64,000 bases of DNA from DUML01 sp050949905. GTDB lineage: Bacteria > Bacillota > Desulfitobacteriia > Desulfitobacteriales > Syntrophobotulaceae. The notes beneath the pieces are model-generated. The model searched no databases, was not told the DNA's origin, and was given only the letters and a program-made list of their open reading frames with translations. This document shows positions 25,366-32,540 of the stretch, piece by piece; positions within the stretch are counted from its first letter, which is position 1; every line of letters begins with the position of its first letter. The stretch lies in the NCBI GenBank assembly GCA_050949905.1, contig JBMNGP010000038.1:1-64000 (forward strand), given 5' to 3'. Both the position numbers and the translations under genes were made by a program.

Positions 25366-25948
25366 CTCAATGAATAATAAACAGCAGTTTGCTAAAGAAA
25401 AGCGAATCACAACCCCTTTAGACGAGGAGACCGCTAATTCCTTAAAATGCGGGGAAAAAGTCCTGTTAAGCGGAGTAATTTATACCGGGCGGGATGCCGC
25501 CCATAAGAAAATAGTTGAGGCTTTGGGCCGCGGGGAAGCTTTGCCTTTTGATTTAAAGGGTCAGGTGATCTATTATGTGGGGCCTACACCGGCACCCGCA
25601 GGCAAAGTGATTGGTTCGGCAGGGCCTACGACCAGCGGCCGAATGGATGCCTATGCGCCGCTGCTTATTGCCGAGGGGTTAAAAGGGATGCTCGGCAAAG
25701 GGCTGCGTTCCCGGGAAGTGATTGAGGCTATGAAGCAGTATGGAGCGGTTTATTTGGGAGCAATCGGCGGGGCAGGTGCCCTGCTCGGAGCTTGCATCAA
25801 GGAAGCGGAAATTATTGCTTTTCCTGAGCTGGGGCCCGAAGCAGTCCGCCGCTTGGTGGTGGAAGATTTCCCCGCTATCGTGCTTATTGACAGTACCGGG
25901 CAGAATCTTTACGAGTTGGGTAAGGCCAAGTACCGGAGAGCAGATTAA
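25358..25948 (+). CDS. fumB: Class I fumarate hydratase, beta subunit
   Basis: About 196 residues with the beta-chain signatures LKCGEKVLLSGVIYTGRDAAHK, GPTPAPAGKVIGSAGPTTSGRM and YGAVYLGAIGGAGALL. GTG 25358 within the alpha gene has GGGAGGGAG upstream; ATG 25370 is an alternative. It completes the iron-sulfur hydro-lyase with the gene before it. Confidence 0.92.
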   Translation: MNNSMNNKQQFAKEKRITTPLDEETANSLKCGEKVLLSGVIYTGRDAAHKKIVEALGRGEALPFDLKGQVIYYVGPTPAPAGKVIGSAGPTTSGRMDAYAPLLIAEGLKGMLGKGLRSREVIEAMKQYGAVYLGAIGGAGALLGACIKEAEIIAFPELGPEAVRRLVVEDFPAIVLIDSTGQNLYELGKAKYRRAD

Positions 25949-26186
25949 TTAGATTCCGCTGTCGTTTCTCCTTGAGGATGACGTCATCGCCCTGAACAGT
26001 TGAAGTGTAAGCCAGAACGAAGCCCAAGGAGCCAAGTTGGCTTACGGTTAAGACTCTTCACTGGGTTCAGAATATCGAGGTGTGCTTAAAATGACAGGGG
26101 GGTATTGATTATTTTTTAGCTTTCCCTTATAATGGAAATAACTAAACACAAGGTTTGGCGGGCAAACGCTACCTTGTGTTTTTTTA
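25949..26186 (+). terminator. Downstream region of fumB with terminator at 26145-26186
   Basis: The terminator is AACACAAGGT (26145-26154) pairing with ACCTTGTGTT (26171-26180) followed by T. The 195 bases before it hold no gene. From 26187 to 26337 only the ribosome binding site of the next gene is seen. Confidence 0.8.
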
Positions 26187-26337
26187 TGGGGAGATAGAAA
26201 AATGGGTTAACAGTAACAAGATTAATAGAGAAGTGTCAAAAGATAATGGGATACGAGGGAAATGCCAGGTGTTAGGATGGCGAGAAGCATGTTGACTGTA
26301 ATAAAGATTTATTTATAATCTATGAGAGGAGTCCTGA

Positions 26338-26889
26338 ATGATGAAAATAACTATTAATGCCGGACACGGCTTGAAGAATTCCGGGGTTTATGACCCGGGT
26401 GCAATTGGTCCCGGAGGTTTATGGGAAGCTGAGCAAAACTTAGAGGTTGCTAAGATCCTTGAGAAAAAGCTCAGTGCCCTTGGGTTTAAGACCTTACTGC
26501 TTCAGGATGGCGACTTACCTGATATTGTCAGGAAATCAAACCGGTGGCAGGCTGATTATTTTATCTCGCTTCATTGTAACGCTGCGGCAGCACCTACTGC
26601 TCACGGGGTGGAAACCTATGCCTGGCTTCCCGGCGGTATGGGCGAGAGATTAGCCAAAGCTATTCAGAAAGAACTTGTCTTGGCTACAGGTTTAAGAGAC
26701 CGGGGTGTAAAATATGCTAACTTTAAGGTGCTTAAAGACACGGCTTGCCCGGCTGTTTTGGTCGAAGCCGGTTTTATTTCCAACCCTCTTACGGAGAAAC
26801 TGATGAGACAGGATATTTTTGATGAGAAAGTAGCGAGCTCTATTGCTCGAGGGTTAACAAAGGTTTTGGGAAGAGGATCCATAGAATGA
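26338..26889 (+). CDS. N-acetylmuramoyl-L-alanine amidase (Amidase_3)
   Basis: A 183-residue catalytic domain with nothing attached: zinc ligands in NAGHG (His), WEAEQNL (Glu) and SLHCNA (His), and the catalytic Glu in LVEAGFISN. It cleaves the amide bond between muramic acid and the stem peptide. There is no signal peptide or wall-binding domain, so export or a role after cell lysis is unclear; some sporulation (CwlC/CwlD-like) amidases have similar minimal forms. AGGAG lies about eight bases before ATG 26338; ATG 26341 is also possible. Confidence 0.92.
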   Translation: MMKITINAGHGLKNSGVYDPGAIGPGGLWEAEQNLEVAKILEKKLSALGFKTLLLQDGDLPDIVRKSNRWQADYFISLHCNAAAAPTAHGVETYAWLPGGMGERLAKAIQKELVLATGLRDRGVKYANFKVLKDTACPAVLVEAGFISNPLTEKLMRQDIFDEKVASSIARGLTKVLGRGSIE

Positions 26890-26962
26890 TTATTAGATAA
26901 AAATAATTGAAGGAAAATAGTTAATCCTTGCCGAATTAAACCAAAAACTGTGGGAGGAAATG

Positions 26963-28192
26963 ATGTACAGGGTAGAAACGGCCAAACAGGCTATACGCCG
27001 GATATGGAGCTTTTCCAAAGCCTTGGATTTAGCACTGGTTGATGAAGAGATTAAGAAAGGTTTTCAATTAAATATTGGCTACCGGCACGGGGAAAGAGTC
27101 GGTTATCTTTGCCTCCGGCTGGGAGAGCTTTTGGGGGTAAAGGGCAAGGAGCTATTCCTGCTGCTTATCGGCGGACTGATGCACGATGTTGGGGCCGTAG
27201 GGGGTTTTGCTAAGTATCACGGCGATTACCGCTTAATGCAAGAACACTCCGAGCTGGGAGCTAAGATTTTAGAGGATTTTGCTTTGGGGGAAACCTTGGT
27301 TGAAGCAATAAGATATCATCACCAGACGCCAAGGACCCCTCAAAGCGCTTCTTTAATGTCTAAGATTATTGCTTTCGCCGATAAGCTGGATATTATCATG
27401 GTACCCAGATTGGATATTTACAAGGAGAAAGACGGGATTGTCCGGCAGATGAATTCTTTGGCGGGGGAAGAAGTATATCCGGAGATTCTCCCGGCCCTCT
27501 ACCGGCTGGCCGGCGAAGAGGCTTTTTGGCTTGATCTGGAGGGAGATTTGCTTGAGGCCACTCTCGATTTTCTTTTTAAAACGAAGGATAATAATTTTTG
27601 CTCCGAATTGGAGGAAATCTGCAGTTTAATTCAGGGTTCGCACTTTACTGTCCGGCTGGCGGAAACTTTTGCCGCCCTTATTGACCAGAAGAGTGCTTTT
27701 ACCGGCAGGCACTCCCGTTCCGTGGCGGAGACGGTCTTTGCTCTCGGCGCGGGCTTGGGCTGGTCAAACGAGCAGTGCCGGGAAATCAGACTAGCCGGGT
27801 TATTGCATGACCTGGGGAAACTGGCAGTTCCCAGAAAAATTCTGGATAAGCCGGGTGCTCTTGATGCCGGGGAGGTCCGGATCATTAGAACTCACACCTA
27901 TTATTCCTATAATTTACTCTTGGCTGCCGGTTTTCCCAGAAGTATTGTGGAATGGGCGGCTTATCACCATGAGAGGCTGGACGGCAAAGGCTATCCTTTT
28001 CGCTTGCCCGGAGAATCCCTGACGGTAGGCGCCCGCCTTATGACTATTGCCGATATGTTTGTGGCTTTAACGGAAGACAGGCCTTACCGGGATGGTCTTA
28101 CCCCTGATAAGGCTCTGGCTATTATTGCCGACGGAAGAGATAAAAGCGTCGACGGAAAGCTGGTGGAGGCGGCCCGCAAAGTATTACTCTAA
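26963..28192 (+). CDS. HD-GYP domain protein with a second, N-terminal HD domain
   Basis: About 409 residues. The N-terminal half has an HD domain (NIGYRHGERVGYLCLRLG, GGLMHDVGAVGG, EHSELGAKILE, YHH). The C-terminal half has a full HD-GYP module: HSRSVAETV, AGLLHDLGKLAVP, HHERLDGKGYPF and IADMFVALTEDRPYR. HD-GYP enzymes hydrolyse cyclic di-GMP; the GYP triad and HD pair are both intact. The start at 26963 gives a better distance from GGGAGG (26952-26957) than ATG 26960. Confidence 0.9.
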   Translation: MYRVETAKQAIRRIWSFSKALDLALVDEEIKKGFQLNIGYRHGERVGYLCLRLGELLGVKGKELFLLLIGGLMHDVGAVGGFAKYHGDYRLMQEHSELGAKILEDFALGETLVEAIRYHHQTPRTPQSASLMSKIIAFADKLDIIMVPRLDIYKEKDGIVRQMNSLAGEEVYPEILPALYRLAGEEAFWLDLEGDLLEATLDFLFKTKDNNFCSELEEICSLIQGSHFTVRLAETFAALIDQKSAFTGRHSRSVAETVFALGAGLGWSNEQCREIRLAGLLHDLGKLAVPRKILDKPGALDAGEVRIIRTHTYYSYNLLLAAGFPRSIVEWAAYHHERLDGKGYPFRLPGESLTVGARLMTIADMFVALTEDRPYRDGLTPDKALAIIADGRDKSVDGKLVEAARKVLL

Positions 28193-28262
28193 TATAATCC
28201 GTTTTACTTCAGATTTGTTTTAGGTTAGAATTATTTAATGTACGTCAGGTTATTTTTGGGAA

Positions 28263-28922
28263 GTGAGCTTTTTGTTTTATTCTTTTGAGCTGGAGAAGTA
28301 TCTGGAAGATCTGCTTCCGCCCAGGGATGAACTGCTTGTGGAAATGGAGAAAACAGCTTTGGCAGAGACTATCCCTGTGGTAACTCCGGCGGTGGGCAAT
28401 TTTCTACAGCTGTTGGTCGAGACCGGCGGAGTCCAATCGATCTTGGAAATCGGGACGGCTATTGGTTATTCTACTATTTACTTGGCAAGAGGTGCCCGGC
28501 AAACCGGCGGGAAAGTGCTGACATTGGATATGAATAAAGGGAGGCTGGCCAGGGCTAGAGAATATTTGCGCAGAGCCGGGCTGGATGATTTGGTGGAGTT
28601 TGCGGCCGCAAATGCTTTACACTACCTGCCGCGGCTTTCCCGGCAATTTGACCTGATATTTGTGGATGCGGCCAAAGGCGAGTATCCGGAATATTTGGAT
28701 TTATTGGTTCCTTTGCTCGCTCCCGGGGGGCTTCTGGTCGTGGACAATGTTCTTTTTAGGGGCTGGGTGGTGCCAGGTGCAGTTTTTGACAGCAAATATG
28801 AGCGGATGGTTGGGGCCATGAGGGATTTCCTGCGCCGCTTAGCGGGGATGCCGGGGTTTAGAGTAAGCATCCTGCCCTTCGGGGATGGTCTGGCCCTTGC
28901 CAGGCACAGCCCAAACTTTTAG
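28263..28922 (+). CDS. Class I O-methyltransferase (TrmR/YrrM-like)
   Basis: A 219-residue SAM-dependent methyltransferase: SAM motif ILEIGTAIGYSTIYLA, second motif LTLDMNKGRLARA, DLIFVDAAKGEYPEYL and LVVDNVLFRGWV. The closest described members are catechol-O-methyltransferase-like proteins and YrrM/TrmR, which methylates a wobble uridine derivative in tRNA in Bacillus. Substrate here is not fixed. GTG start with a weak ribosome binding site. Confidence 0.85.
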   Translation: MSFLFYSFELEKYLEDLLPPRDELLVEMEKTALAETIPVVTPAVGNFLQLLVETGGVQSILEIGTAIGYSTIYLARGARQTGGKVLTLDMNKGRLARAREYLRRAGLDDLVEFAAANALHYLPRLSRQFDLIFVDAAKGEYPEYLDLLVPLLAPGGLLVVDNVLFRGWVVPGAVFDSKYERMVGAMRDFLRRLAGMPGFRVSILPFGDGLALARHSPNF

Positions 28923-29025
28923 GTGTAGATGTTAAGCTTGAATTGATCTTCCGGCCTGTTGGCATTAATCCGGTTGGCATTAATTAAGGTTTGTTTTTAT
29001 TATTTTGTTTTATTGAGGTAATCTT

Positions 29026-29724
29026 ATGTCCGCTAAAAGAGTTGGGGTAGGTTTGCTGGCCTTTCTCAGTGCCTTTATTCTAATCATTGTGCTGCTGTTG
29101 ACATCTGTTGAGCTTAATGCTTTTGACCTTGGTTTCTTTCGGTCTGAGTATGCTAAGCTGAATAATGCCGAAACCATCGGGATGAGCGAAGCGGAATTGA
29201 TGCGGACCACTGAGCTGCTCTTGGCCTATATTAAAGGAGAGCAGGAGGACTTGAGGATTAAAGCCGTGATTAATGGTGTGGAGCGGCAGGTGTTTAACCA
29301 AAGGGAAATTGACCATATGGTGGATGTGCAGAGGCTTTATGCCGTGGCTCATGGGGTGAGAAATGCCGGCTTGGTTGTCTTGCTGCTTCTCTTAGGGCTA
29401 TTGCGCTTCTGGACAGGCCGCAAGTTTTGGCAGGCTTTTGCTCGCGGTTACTTAAGCGGGGCGGCTGTTTTTATGATTTTGCTGGGAGCGGTTGTCCTGG
29501 CGATTTCCAGGGATTTTCTTTGGTTTTGGAATAATTTTCATTACCTGATTTTTACGAATGATCTTTGGGTTTTAAACCCGGAGACAGATATTTTAATTCA
29601 AATGGTACCGGAACAATTCTTTTTAGACTTAGTAATGAGGATTATTTTCGTCTTTGGTTTAGGCTTGCTTGGTTTAGCCGGCTTAGCAGGGTTTACGCTT
29701 TATAAAGGCGGGAATAATTCTTAG
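29026..29724 (+). CDS. TIGR01906-family integral membrane protein (DUF1461)
   Basis: A 232-residue protein with four hydrophobic segments (about 8-28, 112-130, 142-162 and 204-224). Between the first two lies the conserved extracytoplasmic loop with MSEAELMRTTELLLAYI and FNQREIDHMVDVQRL, typical of this family of unknown function. GAGGTAA precedes ATG 29026. Confidence 0.85.
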   Translation: MSAKRVGVGLLAFLSAFILIIVLLLTSVELNAFDLGFFRSEYAKLNNAETIGMSEAELMRTTELLLAYIKGEQEDLRIKAVINGVERQVFNQREIDHMVDVQRLYAVAHGVRNAGLVVLLLLLGLLRFWTGRKFWQAFARGYLSGAAVFMILLGAVVLAISRDFLWFWNNFHYLIFTNDLWVLNPETDILIQMVPEQFFLDLVMRIIFVFGLGLLGLAGLAGFTLYKGGNNS

Positions 29725-29980
29725 CAAGACAATTGCCTTTTAACCGGGAACAGCTTAACCGGGATAAGCGCAAAAGGAATAAAATAAAAGGCAGATTCTC
29801 TTTTGTAAAGGAAAAATCAGTGCATAATAATTAATAGAGCTTAATTCAAAAATGTCTCCTTAACCTTCGTGAAGACTTTTGAAGAATGACAGTAGGCTGA
29901 AGAATTATGATTACACAGGTTAGCTGTTAATTTTTGATTAGGCAAGTAAGCCAAGGAATCATTGATGAGAAAGGAAGTTT

Positions 29981-30706
29981 ATGCAAATGGCAAGATTTGA
30001 TGGCAGGCAGTTTGATGAGCTAAGACCGGTTAAGATTACCAGGAGGTATACCGAGATTCCCGAAGGCTCGGTGTTAATTGAGATTGGCAAGACGAAAGTG
30101 CTCTGCACAGCTTCAATCGAAGAGAGAGTGCCTCCCTTTCAGAAGGGTACCGGCAGCGGTTGGGTTACTGCTGAATATTCTATGCTTCCCAGGGCAACGG
30201 GCATCCGTAATCAGCGGGAAGCGACCAAAGGTAAACTTGGTGGGCGGACTATGGAGATTCAGAGGCTGATTGGGAGGGCTTTGCGCTCCGTGGTGGATTA
30301 CAGCAAGCTCGGGGAACGTACTATTTGGCTGGACTGCGATGTTTTGCAAGCTGACGGAGGGACGAGGACTGCTTCGATTACCGGTGCTTATGTCGCTCTG
30401 GTTGATGCTGTCAATTTCTTGCTCCATAATAATATAGTGGCCGAAAATCCGCTGACCGACAGTATTGCTGCTGTCTCGGTGGGAAAAGTGGATGGCGAGG
30501 CTGTGGTCGATTTGTCATATGAAGAAGATTCGAAAGCCGAGGTTGATATGAATATTGTTATGACCGGCTCCGGCAAATTTGTTGAGCTGCAGGGTACAGC
30601 CGAAGGTGAAGCTTTTGACCGGTCGGACCTGGACAAATTTTTGGCTCTGGGCGAGTTGGGTATCAGAAAGCTGCTGCAGGAGCAAAAGGCAGCACTTGAG
30701 AATTAA
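29981..30706 (+). CDS. rph: Ribonuclease PH
   Basis: Phosphorolytic 3'-5' exoribonuclease that trims tRNA and other RNA 3' ends. The 241-residue sequence contains the family's GTGSGWVTAEYSMLPRAT, TIWLDCDVLQADGGTRTASI and MTGSGKFVELQGTAEG. AAAGGAAG precedes ATG 29981; ATG 29987 is an alternative. It pairs with rdgB 67 bases downstream, a common order in Bacillota. Confidence 0.96.
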   Translation: MQMARFDGRQFDELRPVKITRRYTEIPEGSVLIEIGKTKVLCTASIEERVPPFQKGTGSGWVTAEYSMLPRATGIRNQREATKGKLGGRTMEIQRLIGRALRSVVDYSKLGERTIWLDCDVLQADGGTRTASITGAYVALVDAVNFLLHNNIVAENPLTDSIAAVSVGKVDGEAVVDLSYEEDSKAEVDMNIVMTGSGKFVELQGTAEGEAFDRSDLDKFLALGELGIRKLLQEQKAALEN

Positions 30707-30773
30707 TGTGTTTAAAGGCTTGCAGGGCGAAGGGCAGCTCGGGTTCAGGATGGTTATTGACTGGGAGGTTTTT

Positions 30774-31367
30774 ATGCAGATCTTGCTTGCTACTGCTAAT
30801 CAGGGGAAAGTCAAAGAGTTGGAAGAAATGCTTGCAGGAGAGGCAATTAGTGTTCTTTCTTTAAGTGCTTTTCCTGATTTTCCGGAGATTGAAGAGACCG
30901 GCCTTACTTTTGCCGAGAACGCTTTACTAAAAGCTCGGGCTGCCGCTGCCTGGACAGGCCTGGTGGCTCTGGCCGACGATTCCGGTCTGGAAGTGGATGC
31001 TTTAGGCGGTGAACCGGGGGTTTTCTCCGCTCGTTATGCTGGAGAGCCTAAGGATGATGAAAGAAATATCGAAAAGCTCCTGTATAAGCTGGAGGGCATA
31101 CCGGAAGAAGAGAGGACGGCTCGTTTCCGCTCTAGCCTGGCGATAGTTTGCCCGGATGGGCAGGAGTTCTTAACCGAGGGCAAAGTGGAAGGCAGAATAC
31201 TGTTCGCTAAAAGGGGAACAGGCGGTTTTGGGTATGACCCGGTCTTTTATCTGCCGGAACGGCAAAAGACCATGGCGGAGTTAAGCCTGGAGGAGAAGAA
31301 TTCTTTAAGCCATAGAGCCCAGGCTTTCCGGCAAGCAGTTCCTATTTTGAAAGCCTTAAAATCTTAA
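30774..31367 (+). CDS. rdgB: Non-canonical purine NTP pyrophosphatase RdgB/HAM1
   Basis: About 197 residues; hydrolyses ITP, dITP and XTP to monophosphates to keep them out of nucleic acids. Motifs: LLATANQGKVKELEEML, LADDSGLEVDALGGEPGVFS and GTGGFGYDPVFY. ATG 30774 is six bases from GGGAGG (30763-30768). The gene forms a likely operon with rph. The following 261 bases up to tRNA-Pro are AT-rich with short degenerate repeats (31380-31510) and no gene. Confidence 0.95.
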   Translation: MQILLATANQGKVKELEEMLAGEAISVLSLSAFPDFPEIEETGLTFAENALLKARAAAAWTGLVALADDSGLEVDALGGEPGVFSARYAGEPKDDERNIEKLLYKLEGIPEEERTARFRSSLAIVCPDGQEFLTEGKVEGRILFAKRGTGGFGYDPVFYLPERQKTMAELSLEEKNSLSHRAQAFRQAVPILKALKS

Positions 31368-31628
31368 AGGTTAAGAGAATGGTTATTTATAAAATATTAA
31401 GCTAGTAAAATATTAATTTGGTAAAATTTTAAGCTTGCAATTAATCTCTTTTAGTTGGAGAATAGTTTAGAGCCTTTTGGTCGGAGATTAGTTTAGAATC
31501 GTTGTTGCTTACTGCGTTTTACCGGTGCCGCAATTCGTTATTTAGTGATTGGATTTACCATTATTTTTTTAAGAATGTTGCTTGACTAGAATTTTTTCTT
31601 AGGCTATACTATTCATTGTCACTAAAGT

Positions 31629-31705
31629 CGGGGTATAGCGCAGCTTGGTAGCGCGCCTGCCTTGGGAGCAGGAGGCCGGGGGTTCAAATCCCTTTGCCCC
31701 GACCA
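31629..31705 (+). tRNA. tRNA-Pro(TGG)
   Basis: Folds as a 77-nt cloverleaf: acceptor CGGGGTA/TGCCCCG, anticodon loop CTTGGGA with anticodon TGG, T-loop TTCAAAT, discriminator A and encoded CCA. Its 3' half is copied downstream (see repeat 31685-31855). Confidence 0.97.
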
Positions 31706-31855
31706 TTTCCTAAGATTAGGAAGGGATTTGAACGGGCGTTAAGAAAATGCGCCCTATGGAAGCATTTTTAGCCCCGGCGTGATAGCCGCTTAAGCGGCGG
31801 AGCAAATCCCTTTGCCCCGACCATTTCCTAAGATTAGGAAGGGATTTGAACGGGC
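31685..31855 (+). repeat. tRNA-Pro 3'-end repeat element (one full and one partial 118-bp unit)
   Basis: A 53-nt segment (31685-31737: T-arm, acceptor end, CCA and a short linker) recurs exactly at 31803-31855. Its linker ends with AAGGGATTTGAAC (31721-31733), the reverse complement of the T-arm GTTCAAATCCCTT, so each copy can fold back on itself. Between the copies is a 69-nt core (31734-31802): outer pairing GGGC/GCCC, a 7-bp stem AAAATGC/GCATTTT closing the 11-nt loop GCCCTATGGAA, then hairpin GCCGC-TTAA-GCGGC. The core is shared in structure with the tRNA-His repeat at 32164-32540. No known family recognised. Confidence 0.85.
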
Positions 31856-31909
31856 ATCGCTTTGATCACTTTCTCAGTTGGAAAGCTTGGCATGCCAGGA
31901 AGCGTTTAA

Positions 31910-31986
31910 GCGCCTGTAGCTCAGTTGGATAGAGCATCTGCCTTCTAAGCAGGTTGTCGGGAGTTCGAATCTCTCCAGGCGCGCCA
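31910..31986 (+). tRNA. tRNA-Arg(TCT)
   Basis: A 77-nt cloverleaf with acceptor GCGCCTG/CAGGCGC, anticodon loop CTTCTAA (TCT), T-loop TTCGAAT, discriminator G and encoded CCA. No 3'-end repeat follows it, unlike the Pro and His genes on either side. Confidence 0.97.
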
Positions 31987-32104
31987 TTATAGAGGTTAGA
32001 GGTTCGATGTTCGAGGTTCGAAGCACAGGCAATGTTACAGGAAAAGAAACACTGCAGTATTGTGTAGCGAAAGACGGACAGAGAATTCTTATATAAATAA
32101 TCGT

Positions 32105-32182
32105 GGTGGATGTGGCGAAGTTGGTTAACGCACCGGATTGTGGCTCCGGCATTCGTGGGTTCGAGTCCCATCATTCACCCCA
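32105..32182 (+). tRNA. tRNA-His(GTG)
   Basis: Acceptor GTGGATG/CATTCAC preceded by a G at 32105 that can supply the extra G-1 of histidine tRNA; anticodon loop TTGTGGC (GTG), T-loop TTCGAGT, discriminator C, encoded CCA. Its T-arm and acceptor end are repeated twice downstream. Confidence 0.97.
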
Positions 32183-32540
32183 AAAACATACATTAAAGTT
32201 TTATCGACAGATAAAGCTATTTATATATGGAATGATGGGACTCGAACAGGCGGAAAAAGATAATCCGACCTATGGGAGGATTATCCCGCCTAGGCCTGAG
32301 AGCCGCGATGCGGCGGCGGGAGTCCCATCATTCACCCCAAAAACATACATTAAAGCTTTATCGACAGATAAAGCTATTTATATATGGAATGATGGGACTC
32401 GAACAGGCGGAAAAAGATAATCCGACCTATGGGAGGATTATCCCGCCTAGGCCTGAGAGCCGCGATGCGGCGGCGGGAGTCCCATCATTCACCCCAAAAA
32501 CATACATTAAAGCTTTATCGACAGATAAAGCTATTTATAT
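32164..32540 (+). repeat. tRNA-His 3'-end repeat element (two full and one partial 157-bp units)
   Basis: Units start at 32164, 32321 and 32478 and are nearly identical (one T/C change in the linker of the first). Each unit holds the tRNA 3' end with CCA, a linker with hairpin CTTTATC-GACA-GATAAAG, the segment AATGATGGGACTCGAAC (reverse complement of the T-arm side), and a 73-nt core. In the core (32248-32320) GGCGG pairs with CCGCC, GATAATCC with GGATTATC around loop GACCTATGGGA, and GCCGC-GAT-GCGGC follows. The third unit stops after its linker hairpin, where the group II intron begins; it may be the original tRNA 3' flank. Confidence 0.88.

Noticed and set aside
30579..30773. N-terminal extension of RdgB
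   Set aside because: It overlaps the end of rph, and ATG 30774 has a good ribosome binding site and the family start MQILLATAN.
31866..32174. Minus-strand frames over tRNA-Arg and tRNA-His
   Set aside because: They read through tRNA genes; products such as MMGLEPTNAGAT are well-known false proteins from tRNA antisense.
32164..32540. 157-bp repeats as a CRISPR array or integron attC array
   Set aside because: No short repeat-spacer pattern, no cas genes or integron integrase, and no RYYYAAC/GTTRRRY core sites; the repeated part is a tRNA 3' end.
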